Notes under the pieces: model-generated
The model's database searches: none
Told to the model about the DNA's origin: nothing
The model's input: the letters and a program-made list of their open reading frames with translations, nothing else
In this document: positions 27,687-36,989 of the stretch, piece by piece
Layout of the letters: each line of letters starts with the position of its first letter
Numbering within the stretch: position 1 is the first letter of the stretch
Program-made: the position numbers and the translations under genes
From: Saprospiraceae bacterium
Lineage (GTDB): Bacteria > Bacteroidota > Bacteroidia > Chitinophagales > Saprospiraceae
Reading direction: 5' to 3'
Assembly: GCA_016714765.1 (NCBI GenBank)
Contig: JADKCF010000018.1
Coordinates: 1 to 53,923 of the forward strand
Length of the DNA stretch: 53,923 nucleotides

Positions 27687-28172
27687 ATGGTCTCCAAAAA
27701 CAAAACCTATGAAATGGATAGTACTGACTCCAAAATACTGACTATCCTGGCTAAAGATGCCAAATTATCGTATGCTGAAATAGGTAAAAAACTATTTCTG
27801 GCACCGGGTACAGTACATGCAAGAGTAAAAAAACTCACAGATGCCAACCTCATTAAAGGCATCAGAGCTGAACTCAATTATCACGAACTGGGCTTTGACA
27901 TCACAGCTTTTTTGGGTATCTATCTGGAGAAATCCAATATGTATGAAGGGGTCAAAGCCGAACTGAGTAAAATACCAGAAGTCGTAGATGCTCATTATAC
28001 TACGGGCAACTATTCCATTTTTGCTAAAATTATCTGCCGAGACACCTCGCATCTCAGAGAAATATTGTCCAAAAAACTCCAAAACATCAAAGGTATTCAA
28101 CGTACAGAGACATTTATATCACTGGAAGAAACAGTCAGCAGGCCTTTGTTGTTGATTGATATAGACGTTTAA
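27687..28172 (+). CDS. Lrp/AsnC family transcriptional regulator
   Basis: 161 residues from ATG 27687 (48 bases of upstream frame add nothing typical). The N-terminal helix-turn-helix (MDSTDSKILTILAKDAKLSY, then AEIGKKLFLAPGTVHARVKK) is followed by the RAM ligand-binding domain (ITAFLGIYLEKSNMYEGVKA, VVDAHYTTGNYSIFAKIIC). Members sense amino acids and regulate metabolic genes as octamers. Target unknown. Confidence 0.9.
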   Translation: MVSKNKTYEMDSTDSKILTILAKDAKLSYAEIGKKLFLAPGTVHARVKKLTDANLIKGIRAELNYHELGFDITAFLGIYLEKSNMYEGVKAELSKIPEVVDAHYTTGNYSIFAKIICRDTSHLREILSKKLQNIKGIQRTETFISLEETVSRPLLLIDIDV

Positions 28173-28200
28173 AATACCTAAGACGAAGAGAAAAATTCGA

Positions 28201-29049
28201 CTATCTTATTTTTTCCAAATGGACACAATCTTCCAGTCTTTCATAAGGCAATATATACACCAGGGGTCCGTAAACATAAGCTGCTACTTCATATGGATTA
28301 TAAAACAATTCCAACCCCGCTCTTGTAATGGAAAAATTAAGAGGTAGTGAATAAACACCCTGATCAAAAAAATAACCTTCTTCATCCAGTTTTTGGTCAG
28401 GCTTTAGCCCTTGATATGTACGGAATTCTTCTTCTGCCAGTTTCAGGAATTTTTTATCATCTTTTACGATGTCTTTGAAATGAATGGTCTTTCCTGTTTT
28501 GGTGTCAAAATTGAGCAAAGTGGTAAATGTGTTTGGGTGAGCCCCACCTAAATATGTAGATTCACTGTAACGAATGGAGATAACTTTAGGCAGAATACCC
28601 GCAGTATCCGCATAAGTATCTATCGTCCAGACACCCGAAAATTCAGGTATTTCGTTGGTCTGAGCCTTATGCTCTGCCGCTATTTTTTTGTATAACTCAT
28701 CCCTGCTCAGCATCCTGTAAGTTGAGTGGATCGAGTCTTCAGAATAGGAAGCTATGCTGACAAGGGTGTTTTTAAAATATTGATCCAGCGTATCATTGAT
28801 GGCCTGAGAGATGACAGTGTCCCCACCTGTCATTTTGAGAAAATATTCGCTGATTATCAGACAATGATTCATCTGACTATCAGCAAGTGCACAACCCTCA
28901 CCAAATTTGCTTTTAATACTATCTCGGACAAAATGATAGTTGTCTGACAGGGCTGTGGTTACCTGCACGGGAGAAGGTTCTTTACAAGCAAAAAAACCTA
29001 AAATAAAAATGCCCGCAACTATATTTTTTATGATTAACTTATCCATCAT
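28201..29049 (-). CDS. DUF3298/RsiV-like lipoprotein
   Basis: 282 residues with lipoprotein signal (AGIFILGFFAC, Cys22). The C-terminal half has the DUF3298 signature: SESTYLGGAHPNTFTTLLNFD followed by TGKTIHFKDIV and EGYFFDQGVYSLPLNFSITR. Relatives bind peptidoglycan-like ligands or act as anti-sigma-type sensors, but no sigma factor is nearby. It ends 28 bases from the convergent Lrp gene and starts 3 bases after glnS, so it is probably co-transcribed with it. Confidence 0.75.
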   Translation of the reverse strand: MMDKLIIKNIVAGIFILGFFACKEPSPVQVTTALSDNYHFVRDSIKSKFGEGCALADSQMNHCLIISEYFLKMTGGDTVISQAINDTLDQYFKNTLVSIASYSEDSIHSTYRMLSRDELYKKIAAEHKAQTNEIPEFSGVWTIDTYADTAGILPKVISIRYSESTYLGGAHPNTFTTLLNFDTKTGKTIHFKDIVKDDKKFLKLAEEEFRTYQGLKPDQKLDEEGYFFDQGVYSLPLNFSITRAGLELFYNPYEVAAYVYGPLVYILPYERLEDCVHLEKIR

Positions 29050-29052
29050 ACA

Positions 29053-30728
29053 TTACCTCTTCACTTCCTTACTGAAACTCTCCTTCAGGCCTACAGTCTG
29101 ATTAAATATCAATAGATCAGCTGTAGAGTCTGCATCTGTGCAAAAATATCCTTGTCTCAAAAATTGATACTGAGTGCCCGGCTGACTATTTTGGAGCGAC
29201 GACTCCATCATGGCCCCAAATACCACACGCAATGACTCTTTATTATAAAATGTCAGAAAGTCTTTTGCCTCGTCTGCTGTTGGGTCAGGTACAGTAAACA
29301 ATCTGTCATACATTCTTACCTGACATGGTTTGGCATCCGCAGCGCATACCCAGTGCAATGTGCCTTTGGGTTTGATGCCTGACTGGTCTTCTCCCGATTT
29401 ACTATTCGGGTAGTAAGTGACATAAATAGTTTGCACCTCTCCCTGCTCATCTTTGTCCACATGAGTACAGTGCAGGATATAGGCATTTTTTAGCCGGACG
29501 TCGGCACCAGGTGTCATTCTGAAATACTTGGGTGGTGCATTTTCCATAAAGTCTTCCCTCTCTATATATATTTCTCTACCGAAAGTCAGCTCTCTGTGTC
29601 CTGAACCATGATCTTCCGGATTATTTTCGGATAGCAACACTTCAGATGCATCTTCAGGATAATTGGTGATAACGACTTTTACAGGATCCAGGACCACCAT
29701 TGCCCTTAGGGCCGTTTTATTGAGTTCGTCACGGACACAAGATTCCAGCAGACTGATTTCTATAGTATTTTCACGTTTGGCTACCCCTGCTTTGTCACAA
29801 AAATTGCGGATAGCTGCTGCAGGATATCCCCTGCGTCTCATACCGGAGATGGTTGGCATTCGGGGATCATCCCATCCTGTCACAAATCCGTCGCTGACCA
29901 GTTTTAATAATTTACGCTTAGATGTGATCATATATTCCACATTCATTCGGGCAAATTCAGTCTGTTTGGAAGGAAAGATACCGAGTTTTTCTATAAACCA
30001 GTCATATAATGGTCTGTGGTGTATGAACTCAAGCGAGCATAGAGAGTGCGTAATACCCTCAATGGAATCTGACTGACCATGTGCAAAATCATACATAGGA
30101 TAGATACACCAGTCATCTCCAGTACGATGGTGGTGTTCTTTTTTGATTCGATATATGATCGGGTCTCGCATCAGCATATTGGGTGATGACATGTCTACGC
30201 TGGCCCTGAGCACCCTCGATCCATCGGCAAACTCCCCGTTTTTCATTTTTGCAAAAAGATCCAGATTCTCTTCTACACTACGAGACTTGTAAGGACTCTC
30301 TTTTCCTGGTTCGGAAGGAGTACCCTTCATACCAGCTATCTCTTCGGGTGTGCTGTCATCTACATATGCCAGCCCTTTTTTGATCAAATCTACGGCAAAA
30401 TCATATAATTTCCCAAAATAATCAGATGCATATACGGCTTCACCGTTCCATTCAAACCCCAGCCAGTGGATATCCTCCATGATACTGTCTACATATTCTG
30501 TCTCTTCAGTTGTCGGATTGGTGTCGTCAAATCTGAGGTTTGTACTGCCTCCATATTTCAAGGCTGTTTCGAAATTGATGCATATAGCTTTGGCATGACC
30601 TATATGTAAATATCCATTGGGCTCAGGCGGGAATCTGGTAAGAACCCTCCCATTGTGCTTACCTGAACGTAAATCCTCTTCTATTATCTGTTCTATAAAG
30701 TTAAGCGACTCTCTTTTTCTTCTGACAT
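29053..30728 (-). CDS. glnS: Glutamine--tRNA ligase, frameshift near the start
   Basis: Class I synthetase with the HIGH motif in GYLHIGHAKA and the KMSKS equivalent in MITSKRKLLK. The C-terminal part is the anticodon-binding beta-barrel pair. The main frame is open from about 30720 down to 29053 but has no ATG/GTG in its first ~55 codons, only a TTG at 30561 that would delete the HIGH motif. The ATG at 30728 (MSEEKES) is in another frame; the shift lies at about 30705-30722. Length would be about 558 residues, the normal size. Essential for charging tRNA-Gln, so a sequence error is likely. It lies next to argS. Confidence 0.85.
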
Positions 30729-30856
30729 GATATGTTTGAATAAGTTTAGACTAAAGCATCATATATCAATATCGACATGATGCTGCGAAGTTAGGAAATA
30801 TATTTTAAATCAATTTTATGGTCAATAAAAAAGACATAAGATACCGAAAGCAGCTT

Positions 30857-32701
30857 TTACATCCGTGCCGGCATCTCTATACCCAACATGTCGAACGCAC
30901 ACCATAATATGCGTCCAACTTCTTTACTCAGGGCTATTCTGAATGATTTTGCATCTTCACTTTCGGCATTCAGTATACGAACCTCGTGATAAAATCTATG
31001 GAAATCCTTGGCAAGGGCATAAGCAAAATTGGCGATAGCTGATGGATCATACTGCTTGCCTGCATCGGCAACTATACCGGGAAAATTTAATAAATGTTTG
31101 ATCAATGTTTTTTCATTATCGTGTATATCAGATATAGAATACGGCTGACCGGCATGATCTGTACCGGATTTGCGCAAAATAGACTGAATCCTCACATAAG
31201 CATTCTGCACATATGGTCCTGTCTGTCCCTGCATGTCTACCGATTCTTTCGGGTCGAATATCATACGTTTTTTGGGTTGTACTTTTATGATGAAGTACTT
31301 TAGTGCACCTATTCCTATCTGTCTCAATATATCTTCTTGTTCTTCTTTTGGCAAGGCTGCAATCTCTCCGCGTTCTGCAGACATATCCCTTGCCTCACCT
31401 ATTACCTCAGCTATGAGGTCATCTGCATCCACTACAGTACCTTCCCTGGACTTCATCTTGCCGGTAGGAAGATCTATCATGCCGTATGAAAGGTGGTGCA
31501 GGTCTGCAGCATATGGCTCTCCGAGCCGTTTCAGAATCTCAAAAAGCACCTTAAGGTGATAATCCTGCTCATCAGCCACTGTGTAGACCATACTGTCGAT
31601 ACCATAATCCGCATAACGCTGCTGTGCTGTGCCTATGTCCTGGGTGATATATACAGATGTGCCATCGCTTCGCATGACTATTTTTTTGTCCATGCCGACG
31701 TCTTCCATATCTATCCATACGCTTCCATCATCTTCTCTATAGAATACGCCTTTGGAAATGCCATCATCCACTGCTTTTTTGCCTAGCAGATAAGTGTCTG
31801 ATTCGTAATATAAAGAATCAAAGGTAACGCCGAGGTTCTCATAGGTAACATTAAATCCTTGATAAACCCATTCGTTCATTTTGGCCCAAAGACTCGTAAT
31901 TTCAGGGTCCTTGGCTTCCCATGCCAACAACATAGCTTTGGCTGCAGCACCCATCTCACTGTAAGTATTGAAATAAGTATTTTTATATTCCTTAAAAAAT
32001 GTGGCCATATCCTGACCTTCCTTTTTCTTGGCTTCATACACGGCGATACCCATGTCTGTAAACTGGAAACCCTGGTATTCCTGGACAAACTCTTGTTCAA
32101 ATCTGACGTAATACTCACCTACGAAATGGTCGCCTTTCATGCCCGCAGACTCAGGCGTAGCACCCTGTCCGAATCTCTGCCATGCCAACATACTTTTGCA
32201 AATGGCGATGCCTCTGTCATTGACGATCTGAGTATTGATGACCTCATAGCCATTGGCTTTTAGGATTTTGCTGCACGACCATCCAAGGAGAATATTGCGT
32301 ATATGACCCAAATGCAACGGCTTATTGGTATTGGGAGATGCAAATTCCACCATCACTTTTTTACCATTAGGCGCAGAATATCCATATCGTGGCTCTTGGG
32401 ATACACCTGCTAATGATCTACTCCAAAACGACAAAGACAAACTCAGATTGAGAAATCCTTTGACTGTGTTGTGCGCTATCACATTGGATTCATGGGTTAG
32501 GAGCCAATTGCCTATAGCATTGCCTATTTCCTCAGGAGATTTATTTATCTTTTTTACCAAGGGAAATATGACAAAAGTATAATCCCCTTCAAACTCCTTC
32601 CTTGTCTCATTAATAAGTATTTCATCACTTTCCAAATGAACACCGAAACAATCTGCCACTGCTTTTATGTAACTATCCTTGATACTTTTCAGAAACTCCA
32701 T
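30857..32701 (-). CDS. argS: Arginine--tRNA ligase
   Basis: 614 residues, full length. An N-terminal Arg-tRNA-synthetase-specific domain (residues ~1-100) is followed by the HIGH motif (NKPLHLGHIRNILLG), the catalytic Rossmann core, and the DALR anticodon domain at the C-terminus (QTGPYVQNAYVRIQSIL ... LGIEMPARM). As is usual for this enzyme the KMSKS element is degenerate (TGKMKSREGTV). A TATTTTTG promoter box lies 25 bp upstream. Confidence 0.95.
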   Translation of the reverse strand: MEFLKSIKDSYIKAVADCFGVHLESDEILINETRKEFEGDYTFVIFPLVKKINKSPEEIGNAIGNWLLTHESNVIAHNTVKGFLNLSLSLSFWSRSLAGVSQEPRYGYSAPNGKKVMVEFASPNTNKPLHLGHIRNILLGWSCSKILKANGYEVINTQIVNDRGIAICKSMLAWQRFGQGATPESAGMKGDHFVGEYYVRFEQEFVQEYQGFQFTDMGIAVYEAKKKEGQDMATFFKEYKNTYFNTYSEMGAAAKAMLLAWEAKDPEITSLWAKMNEWVYQGFNVTYENLGVTFDSLYYESDTYLLGKKAVDDGISKGVFYREDDGSVWIDMEDVGMDKKIVMRSDGTSVYITQDIGTAQQRYADYGIDSMVYTVADEQDYHLKVLFEILKRLGEPYAADLHHLSYGMIDLPTGKMKSREGTVVDADDLIAEVIGEARDMSAERGEIAALPKEEQEDILRQIGIGALKYFIIKVQPKKRMIFDPKESVDMQGQTGPYVQNAYVRIQSILRKSGTDHAGQPYSISDIHDNEKTLIKHLLNFPGIVADAGKQYDPSAIANFAYALAKDFHRFYHEVRILNAESEDAKSFRIALSKEVGRILWCAFDMLGIEMPARM

Positions 32702-33043
32702 CCTCTTATATATTTAATAACAGACACAAAAATAGGATTTTCCAGGCATTAACCTTTAAGTTTCTTAAGAAAAAGGAAAGATAACTGCCTTATACAGCTC
32801 AGCATTTTTTAAAGCAATATTTTTAAGGTATTCCTTAAAGGTATTTATCAACTTATATTAAAGTTACTATCATATGTATGTTTCAGATTAAAAATAAATT
32901 AGGATTCATGTGTAAAAATTAACAAGACAATATTTAATTTTCTTTGTAATTTGCTAACAATGAATAGGTTTTATGTTTATTTTTGCAACGTTTTTAAGAT
33001 TTATATCAACATTTCGAATTTTAACTTTTAAATTATTTCGCCA
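32702..33043. other. 342-base divergent intergenic region
   Basis: Lies between divergent argS and the second haloperoxidase-like gene. It contains the argS -7 box at 32727 and a possible plus-strand -7 box TATTTTTG at 32978-32985 with TTTG at 32950-32953 (24-base spacing, slightly long). No coding frame was recognised. Confidence 0.4.
32727..32734 (-). promoter_or_regulatory. Bacteroidota -7 box TATTTTTG upstream of argS
   Basis: The minus strand reads TATTTTTG, matching TAnnTTTG, 25 bp before the argS start. Confidence 0.4.
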
Positions 33044-34439
33044 ATGAGGAGTTATACTAAAATTATTTTTTTATTTATTGCCGTAGCTACGTTTTTTACT
33101 TCATGTAAAAAAGATATTGTTGATACAGGCGGTACAGAATTCAGAACTGTAGATTCATACGATTATAAAGTAGTTCATGAATGGAATGAATTGTGGATGG
33201 AAATTTGAGCGATATGCCGCAGGCTACAGACCATGTCCTACAGCCAATGCATTGGGCTATATCGGTCTGGCAAACTACGAGGCATGTGTGTCCGGTATGC
33301 CGGAATATGCTTCTTTATCAGCACTTTACAACGGATTGAATATCCCTAAGGCATTCAACAATCAGGAATATCACTGGCCTACAGTAATAAACTCGGTCAA
33401 CAATTATCTGTATAGTAGATTATTGCCTGAAGTAGATCCTACCTTATATGCTAAAATTAAAGTTTTGGCTGATAAAAACGAAAAATTGTTTCAAGATGAA
33501 GCAGGGCAGGATGTATTCATAAGATCAAAAAATCATGGAGAAGCTGTGGCTGCGGTGGTTTGGGACTGGATGAAAGCAGATGCTGTTACGTTTGATGGTT
33601 ACAAAGACCCATTTAAAAATAATAACTGGGAAGAGAGACTAAATGAACCAGGAGCATGGACACCTACTGTACCAGGACCTGGAAATGGTATGTTTCCTTA
33701 CTGGGGAAAAGGCAGAACACTTGCTATTAAGGATGATATGAGACTGTGCAAGCCATACTCTGTGTATGTAGGAAACTACAGCGAGACGGCTGGTTCACCA
33801 CTGTATACTCAAGCAGTAGAAGTGATGGCTCAAAACACCCCATCATTATCTTATCAAACAGAATGGGTGGGTGAGTTTTGGAGTGATGATCTTTTAGGTT
33901 TGACTTTTTCACCTCCTACAAGATATATAGCCATCGCCAATCAGGTATATTTTAATGAAAAAGCAAATCTTGAAGAGTGTTTACTTGCAAATGCCAGAGT
34001 TGGAATGGCATTACATGATGCAGCAATAGGATGCTGGAATTCTAAATTTCATTACAATCTGGAAAGACCGGAATCTTATATTAAAAGATTGATAGATCCA
34101 TCATGGGAGCCAAATCTATACAATCCAAACACTGGTGATAAAGGTATATCTCCTTCATTCCCTGCTTATCCTTCAGGACATGCTACTTTCGGAGCTGCAG
34201 CTTCTGAGGCATTGGCTAGTGTGTTTGGATATTCATACGGTATGACTGATAATTGTCACAGAAACAGAACAGAGTTTTCAGGTTACCCAAGAACCTTCAG
34301 CAGTTTCTTTGAAATGGCACTTGAAAATGCCTGGTCTAGAGTGCCACTGGGAGTGCACTACAGAATGGATGCTGAAGAAGGTGTAAGATATGGAACAGAG
34401 ATAGGACGAGTTGTAAACAGACTCCCCTGGAAAAAATAA
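33044..34439 (+). CDS. Vanadium-dependent haloperoxidase / PAP2 family lipoprotein, one frameshift
   Basis: From ATG 33044 a lipoprotein signal is clear (IIFLFIAVATFFTSC, lipobox Cys). The frame ends at HEWNELWMEI followed by TGA. The sense continues one base over as ERYAAGYRPCPTANALGYIG. Removing one T from the T3 run at 33204-33206 restores 'EWNELWMEIERYAAG', a known N-terminal block of this family. C-terminal motifs are complete: NLERPES, PAYPSGHATFG and SRVPLGVHYRMD. Total about 465 residues. A start at the internal ATG 33177 would lose the signal peptide. It is related to the 6883 gene but without the duplicated half. Confidence 0.8.
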
Positions 34440-34461
34440 GATATCATCAAATAATAAAAAA

Positions 34462-34484
34462 GGGTCAGCTATTGACCCTTTTTT
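34462..34484 (+). terminator. Rho-independent terminator
   Basis: GGGTCA / TGACCC 6-bp stem with a 5-base loop, followed by six T residues, 22 bp after the haloperoxidase-like gene. Confidence 0.85.
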
Positions 34485-34534
34485 ATTGCACCTAATGTCA
34501 AACTGATACCCTCATCGCATTTAAAAATTTATAT

Positions 34535-35032
34535 ATGTCAGAAAAATATTTAATCCTAGTTGTGTATATACTGTTGCTCTTTTCATGCAAATCTGAAAAT
34601 ACAACTCCTGCTGCCGATAAAAAGGAAATAAAAGAAAACTATGGTACAGGCGAAACATCCCGAGTATATACCCGTATCAATGGCGCTATAGAAGGCAAAA
34701 TGACAGATTATTTTCCTTCAGGAAAAATCATGGGTGAAAGGTTTTTTAAAAACAATAAACAAACAGGAAAAACTACGGTTTTTTTTGAAAGTGGAAAAAT
34801 CAAAGAAGTCCAGTATTATGCTGACGGTCTCAAAAATGGTGGTGACACCCTGTTTTATGAAAACGGCCAAATACAGTATGTGAGCGAGTTTAAAGATGAG
34901 AAAAAAAACGGCTACCTCCGAAAATGGGATGAAGATGGTGCTTTGGTTTATGAAGCTAAATTTGCTATGGATACGTTGATAGAGGTAGGAGGCAAGTCAG
35001 TGAGAACTCAATCAGCCAAGGGTACAAAATGA
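34535..35032 (+). CDS. MORN-repeat (YwqK-like) lipoprotein
   Basis: 165 residues with lipobox (ILLLFSC, Cys18). The mature part is a series of MORN-type variants: GKMTDYFPSGKIMGERFFKN, GKTTVFFESGKIKEVQYYAD, GGDTLFYENGQIQYVSEFKD, NGYLRKWDEDGALVYEAKFA. Such proteins are often annotated as 'YwqK family antitoxin', but no toxin gene is adjacent here. Its stop overlaps the next gene by four bases (ATGA), so translation is probably coupled. Confidence 0.8.
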   Translation: MSEKYLILVVYILLLFSCKSENTTPAADKKEIKENYGTGETSRVYTRINGAIEGKMTDYFPSGKIMGERFFKNNKQTGKTTVFFESGKIKEVQYYADGLKNGGDTLFYENGQIQYVSEFKDEKKNGYLRKWDEDGALVYEAKFAMDTLIEVGGKSVRTQSAKGTK

Positions 35033-35403
35033 AGATAATACTCCAGATACACGCATCGATAGAGGTCCTGGCAGGTTTTCTGTTGTTGTTTATGCCCCAA
35101 CTCCTGCTCTTGCAAGACAATCCCGATATTTGTTTCATTGCTCTTTCCAAATTGTATGGGATTATTGCTTTTAGTTTTGGAATGATGTCTTTTGTACTTA
35201 GCAAAACCTTTTCCTACACTAAAATGTACAAACAAATCATACTGATCATCATGGTGTTTCACCTCGTCATCGGATTGTATATGTACAGCTTGTATGACCA
35301 GCATATCACCCCTCACCCAGGAGCCTCCGTGCTGCATCTTATATTAGCTGTAACGTTTGTCTTCATATATCTAATGAATCTGCAAAAATGGGAACCATCA
35401 TAA
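35029..35403 (+). CDS. Small four-helix inner-membrane protein
   Basis: 124 residues with four hydrophobic helices (VLAGFLLLFMPQLLLL, LYGIIAFSFGMMSFVL, QIILIIMVFHLVIGLYMYSL, LHLILAVTFVFIYLMNL). No named domain was recognised. It overlaps the lipoprotein gene by 4 bases and the thioesterase gene by 16 bases, so the three form one operon. Confidence 0.65.
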   Translation: MKIILQIHASIEVLAGFLLLFMPQLLLLQDNPDICFIALSKLYGIIAFSFGMMSFVLSKTFSYTKMYKQIILIIMVFHLVIGLYMYSLYDQHITPHPGASVLHLILAVTFVFIYLMNLQKWEPS

Positions 35404-36257
35404 ACAGCCAACTACCGGAACTGCTGGATATCCTCACTTTAAAAAGCGAAGAGCCCAATGTCTTTATTGGTAAAAATCTATTCATAGGCAGTCCTAATGT
35501 ATATGGTGGACAGGTGCTGGCTCAGGCAGTAGCAGTCGCCAATTCTACAATTCACGACGAAAAAATACTTCACTCTATACATAGCTATTTTATCAATCCC
35601 GGTGACAATGACATTGATATCACATACAAGGTGGAGGTGGTAAAAAATGGAAAATCGTTCAATACTCGTAGGGTGGTAGCTTCTCAAAATGGGAGAGACA
35701 TTTTTATTCTATCCGCTTCTTATCAAAAACCTGAAAACGGGATAGAACATCAGGATATCATGCCCAATGTTGCCAGACCGGAGTCGTTGACATCATTTTC
35801 TGACTTGTTTGCCGAGTTTGCTGCAGAATTTAAAATCCAACCAAGGGGTATCTTCGCTCCCAACGGACCATTTGTCTTTCATCCTGTCGAACATTATGAC
35901 CCTTTCCATCCAAGGATCAGGCCGGCACTCAATCACACCTGGTTTAAGACCAATGGGTCGCTTGACGACAATCCACTTTTACACCAGACCACCCTGGCCT
36001 ATGCTTCAGATTTTAATCTTTTGATTACAGCTCTTTTTCCACATGGCTTATCCTTTTTTACGACACCTATGCAGATAGCCAGTCTCGACCATGCCATGTG
36101 GTTTCACAGGCCTGCCCGCACGGATGATTGGTTACTGTATGTAGTAGAAAGCAGCAATGCCAATAACGGTAGAGCATTCTGCTCAGGAAAAATATTTACC
36201 AAAGACGGTATCCTTGTTGCCAGTACTGCACAGGAGGGTTTAATCAGGAAGTTGTAG
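35388..36257 (+). CDS. tesB: Acyl-CoA thioesterase II (TesB-like)
   Basis: 289 residues, usual length, with the double hotdog layout. Visible signatures are NVYGGQVLAQAVAVAN (first hotdog), HSIHSYFINPGD, and in the second half TTLAYASDFNLL (the active-site Asp region) and SLDHAMWFHRPARTDDW. It hydrolyses medium- to long-chain acyl-CoA to free acid in the cytoplasm. Last gene of the 34535 operon. Confidence 0.9.
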   Translation: MGTIINSQLPELLDILTLKSEEPNVFIGKNLFIGSPNVYGGQVLAQAVAVANSTIHDEKILHSIHSYFINPGDNDIDITYKVEVVKNGKSFNTRRVVASQNGRDIFILSASYQKPENGIEHQDIMPNVARPESLTSFSDLFAEFAAEFKIQPRGIFAPNGPFVFHPVEHYDPFHPRIRPALNHTWFKTNGSLDDNPLLHQTTLAYASDFNLLITALFPHGLSFFTTPMQIASLDHAMWFHRPARTDDWLLYVVESSNANNGRAFCSGKIFTKDGILVASTAQEGLIRKL

Positions 36258-36363
36258 GCATGCATTCTTCTAATATACCTAACCCTCCCTTATAATGGAG
36301 GGAGAATACGCGTTCATTGATATATTATAGTTCCAATTTCAAAATAAAACATTATCTACCAAT

Positions 36364-36822
36364 TTAATTAGGGTCTGCTTTGCGTAATATTAATCATTGA
36401 TTATCAATTTTATATGTTTAAATTTATTGATTGCGATGCACGGGAATTTCAGTAAAACTCCTAAATCATTTGCACTTCATTTAAACTTTTGCCCTATGCG
36501 GGCGGCATTTACTTTTTTTCTTTTTGCTTACCCTTATTACCTTGTAATGCCAGCCCAGAAAAAAAGTAAACAACCCGCTTGCTCAGAATCGGGCAAGAAA
36601 AGACCAGTTCAAAAAAAGGCGATTGCGAAGCACCGTGCATTCCCGAGTCAAAATGCTTTTTCTATCGCCTTGATTATCATTGGTTTATTTTTAATATTCT
36701 ACAAAGGCGATAGACGCACTTTTGACTCTTCATTTACTATCGCTTGTTTTTTGAACAATTTCCCAGACCAATAGCAGTCTTTAAATTGAATGGTGCTGAC
36801 TTTTTCAGCAGGCCCTAATTAA
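36364..36822. mobile_element. MITE-like non-coding element with 16-bp terminal inverted repeats
   Basis: The ends TTAATTAGGGTCTGCT (36364-36379) and AGCAGGCCCTAATTAA (36807-36822) are inverted repeats with one mismatch in 16. Inside are two further long palindromes. One is 36499-36578, with a perfect 14-bp arm (TTTACTTTTTTTCT / AGAAAAAAAGTAAA) and outer GCGGG/CCCGC. The other is 36646-36727, with arms of about 22-24 bp sharing AGTCAAAA and CTATCGCC. The right end reads inward as GGGCCTGCTGAAAAAGTC, which resembles insertion-sequence termini (IS1182/IS5-type, from memory). A 125-codon open frame (36397-36774) has no recognisable protein sense and overlaps the palindromes. Total 459 bp. Confidence 0.55.
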
Positions 36823-36849
36823 GTGATTTGTTAGCAAGCTACTTAATTA
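36816..36849. repeat. Inverted repeat abutting the element's right end
   Basis: TAATTAAGT (36816-36824) pairs with ACTTAATTA (36841-36849) across a 16-base loop. The left arm overlaps the terminal repeat of the element, so it may be part of the element's end structure or of its target site. Confidence 0.5.
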
Positions 36850-36879
36850 ATATGAGCCAAATGATGTAGAATGGCCACC

Positions 36880-36972
36880 ACTTTGCGTGAAGGATAGCAG
36901 CGAGCACGACCAAAGATCGTAGCGACGGGAAGTAAAGCGAATAGCCTGACCCACGGGGGCACGCCCTCTAAA
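36880..36972. repeat. Structured GC-richer extragenic repeat candidate
   Basis: A locally GC-rich block (GAAGGATAGCAGCGAGCACG ... GCGAATAGCCTGACCCACGG ... GGGCACGCCC) lies 18 bp past the thrS stop. It contains the short hairpin ACGA/TCGT and the run GGGC-ACG-CCC, plus GATAGC and AATAGC echoes. From memory, near-identical 'GCGGATAGCCCGACCCACGG'-type blocks occur between genes in many Bacteroidota genomes. No coding sense. Confidence 0.45.
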
Positions 36973-36989
36973 ATTATTATACAAAATCT

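Noticed and set aside
36283..36302. CCCTCC/GGAGGG hairpin after tesB as a terminator
   Set aside because: A good 6-bp stem but no T tract follows; not listed as a terminator.
36397..36774. 125-codon open frame
   Set aside because: It overlaps both palindromes of the MITE-like element, has no recognisable protein pattern and no promoter box; treated as non-coding.
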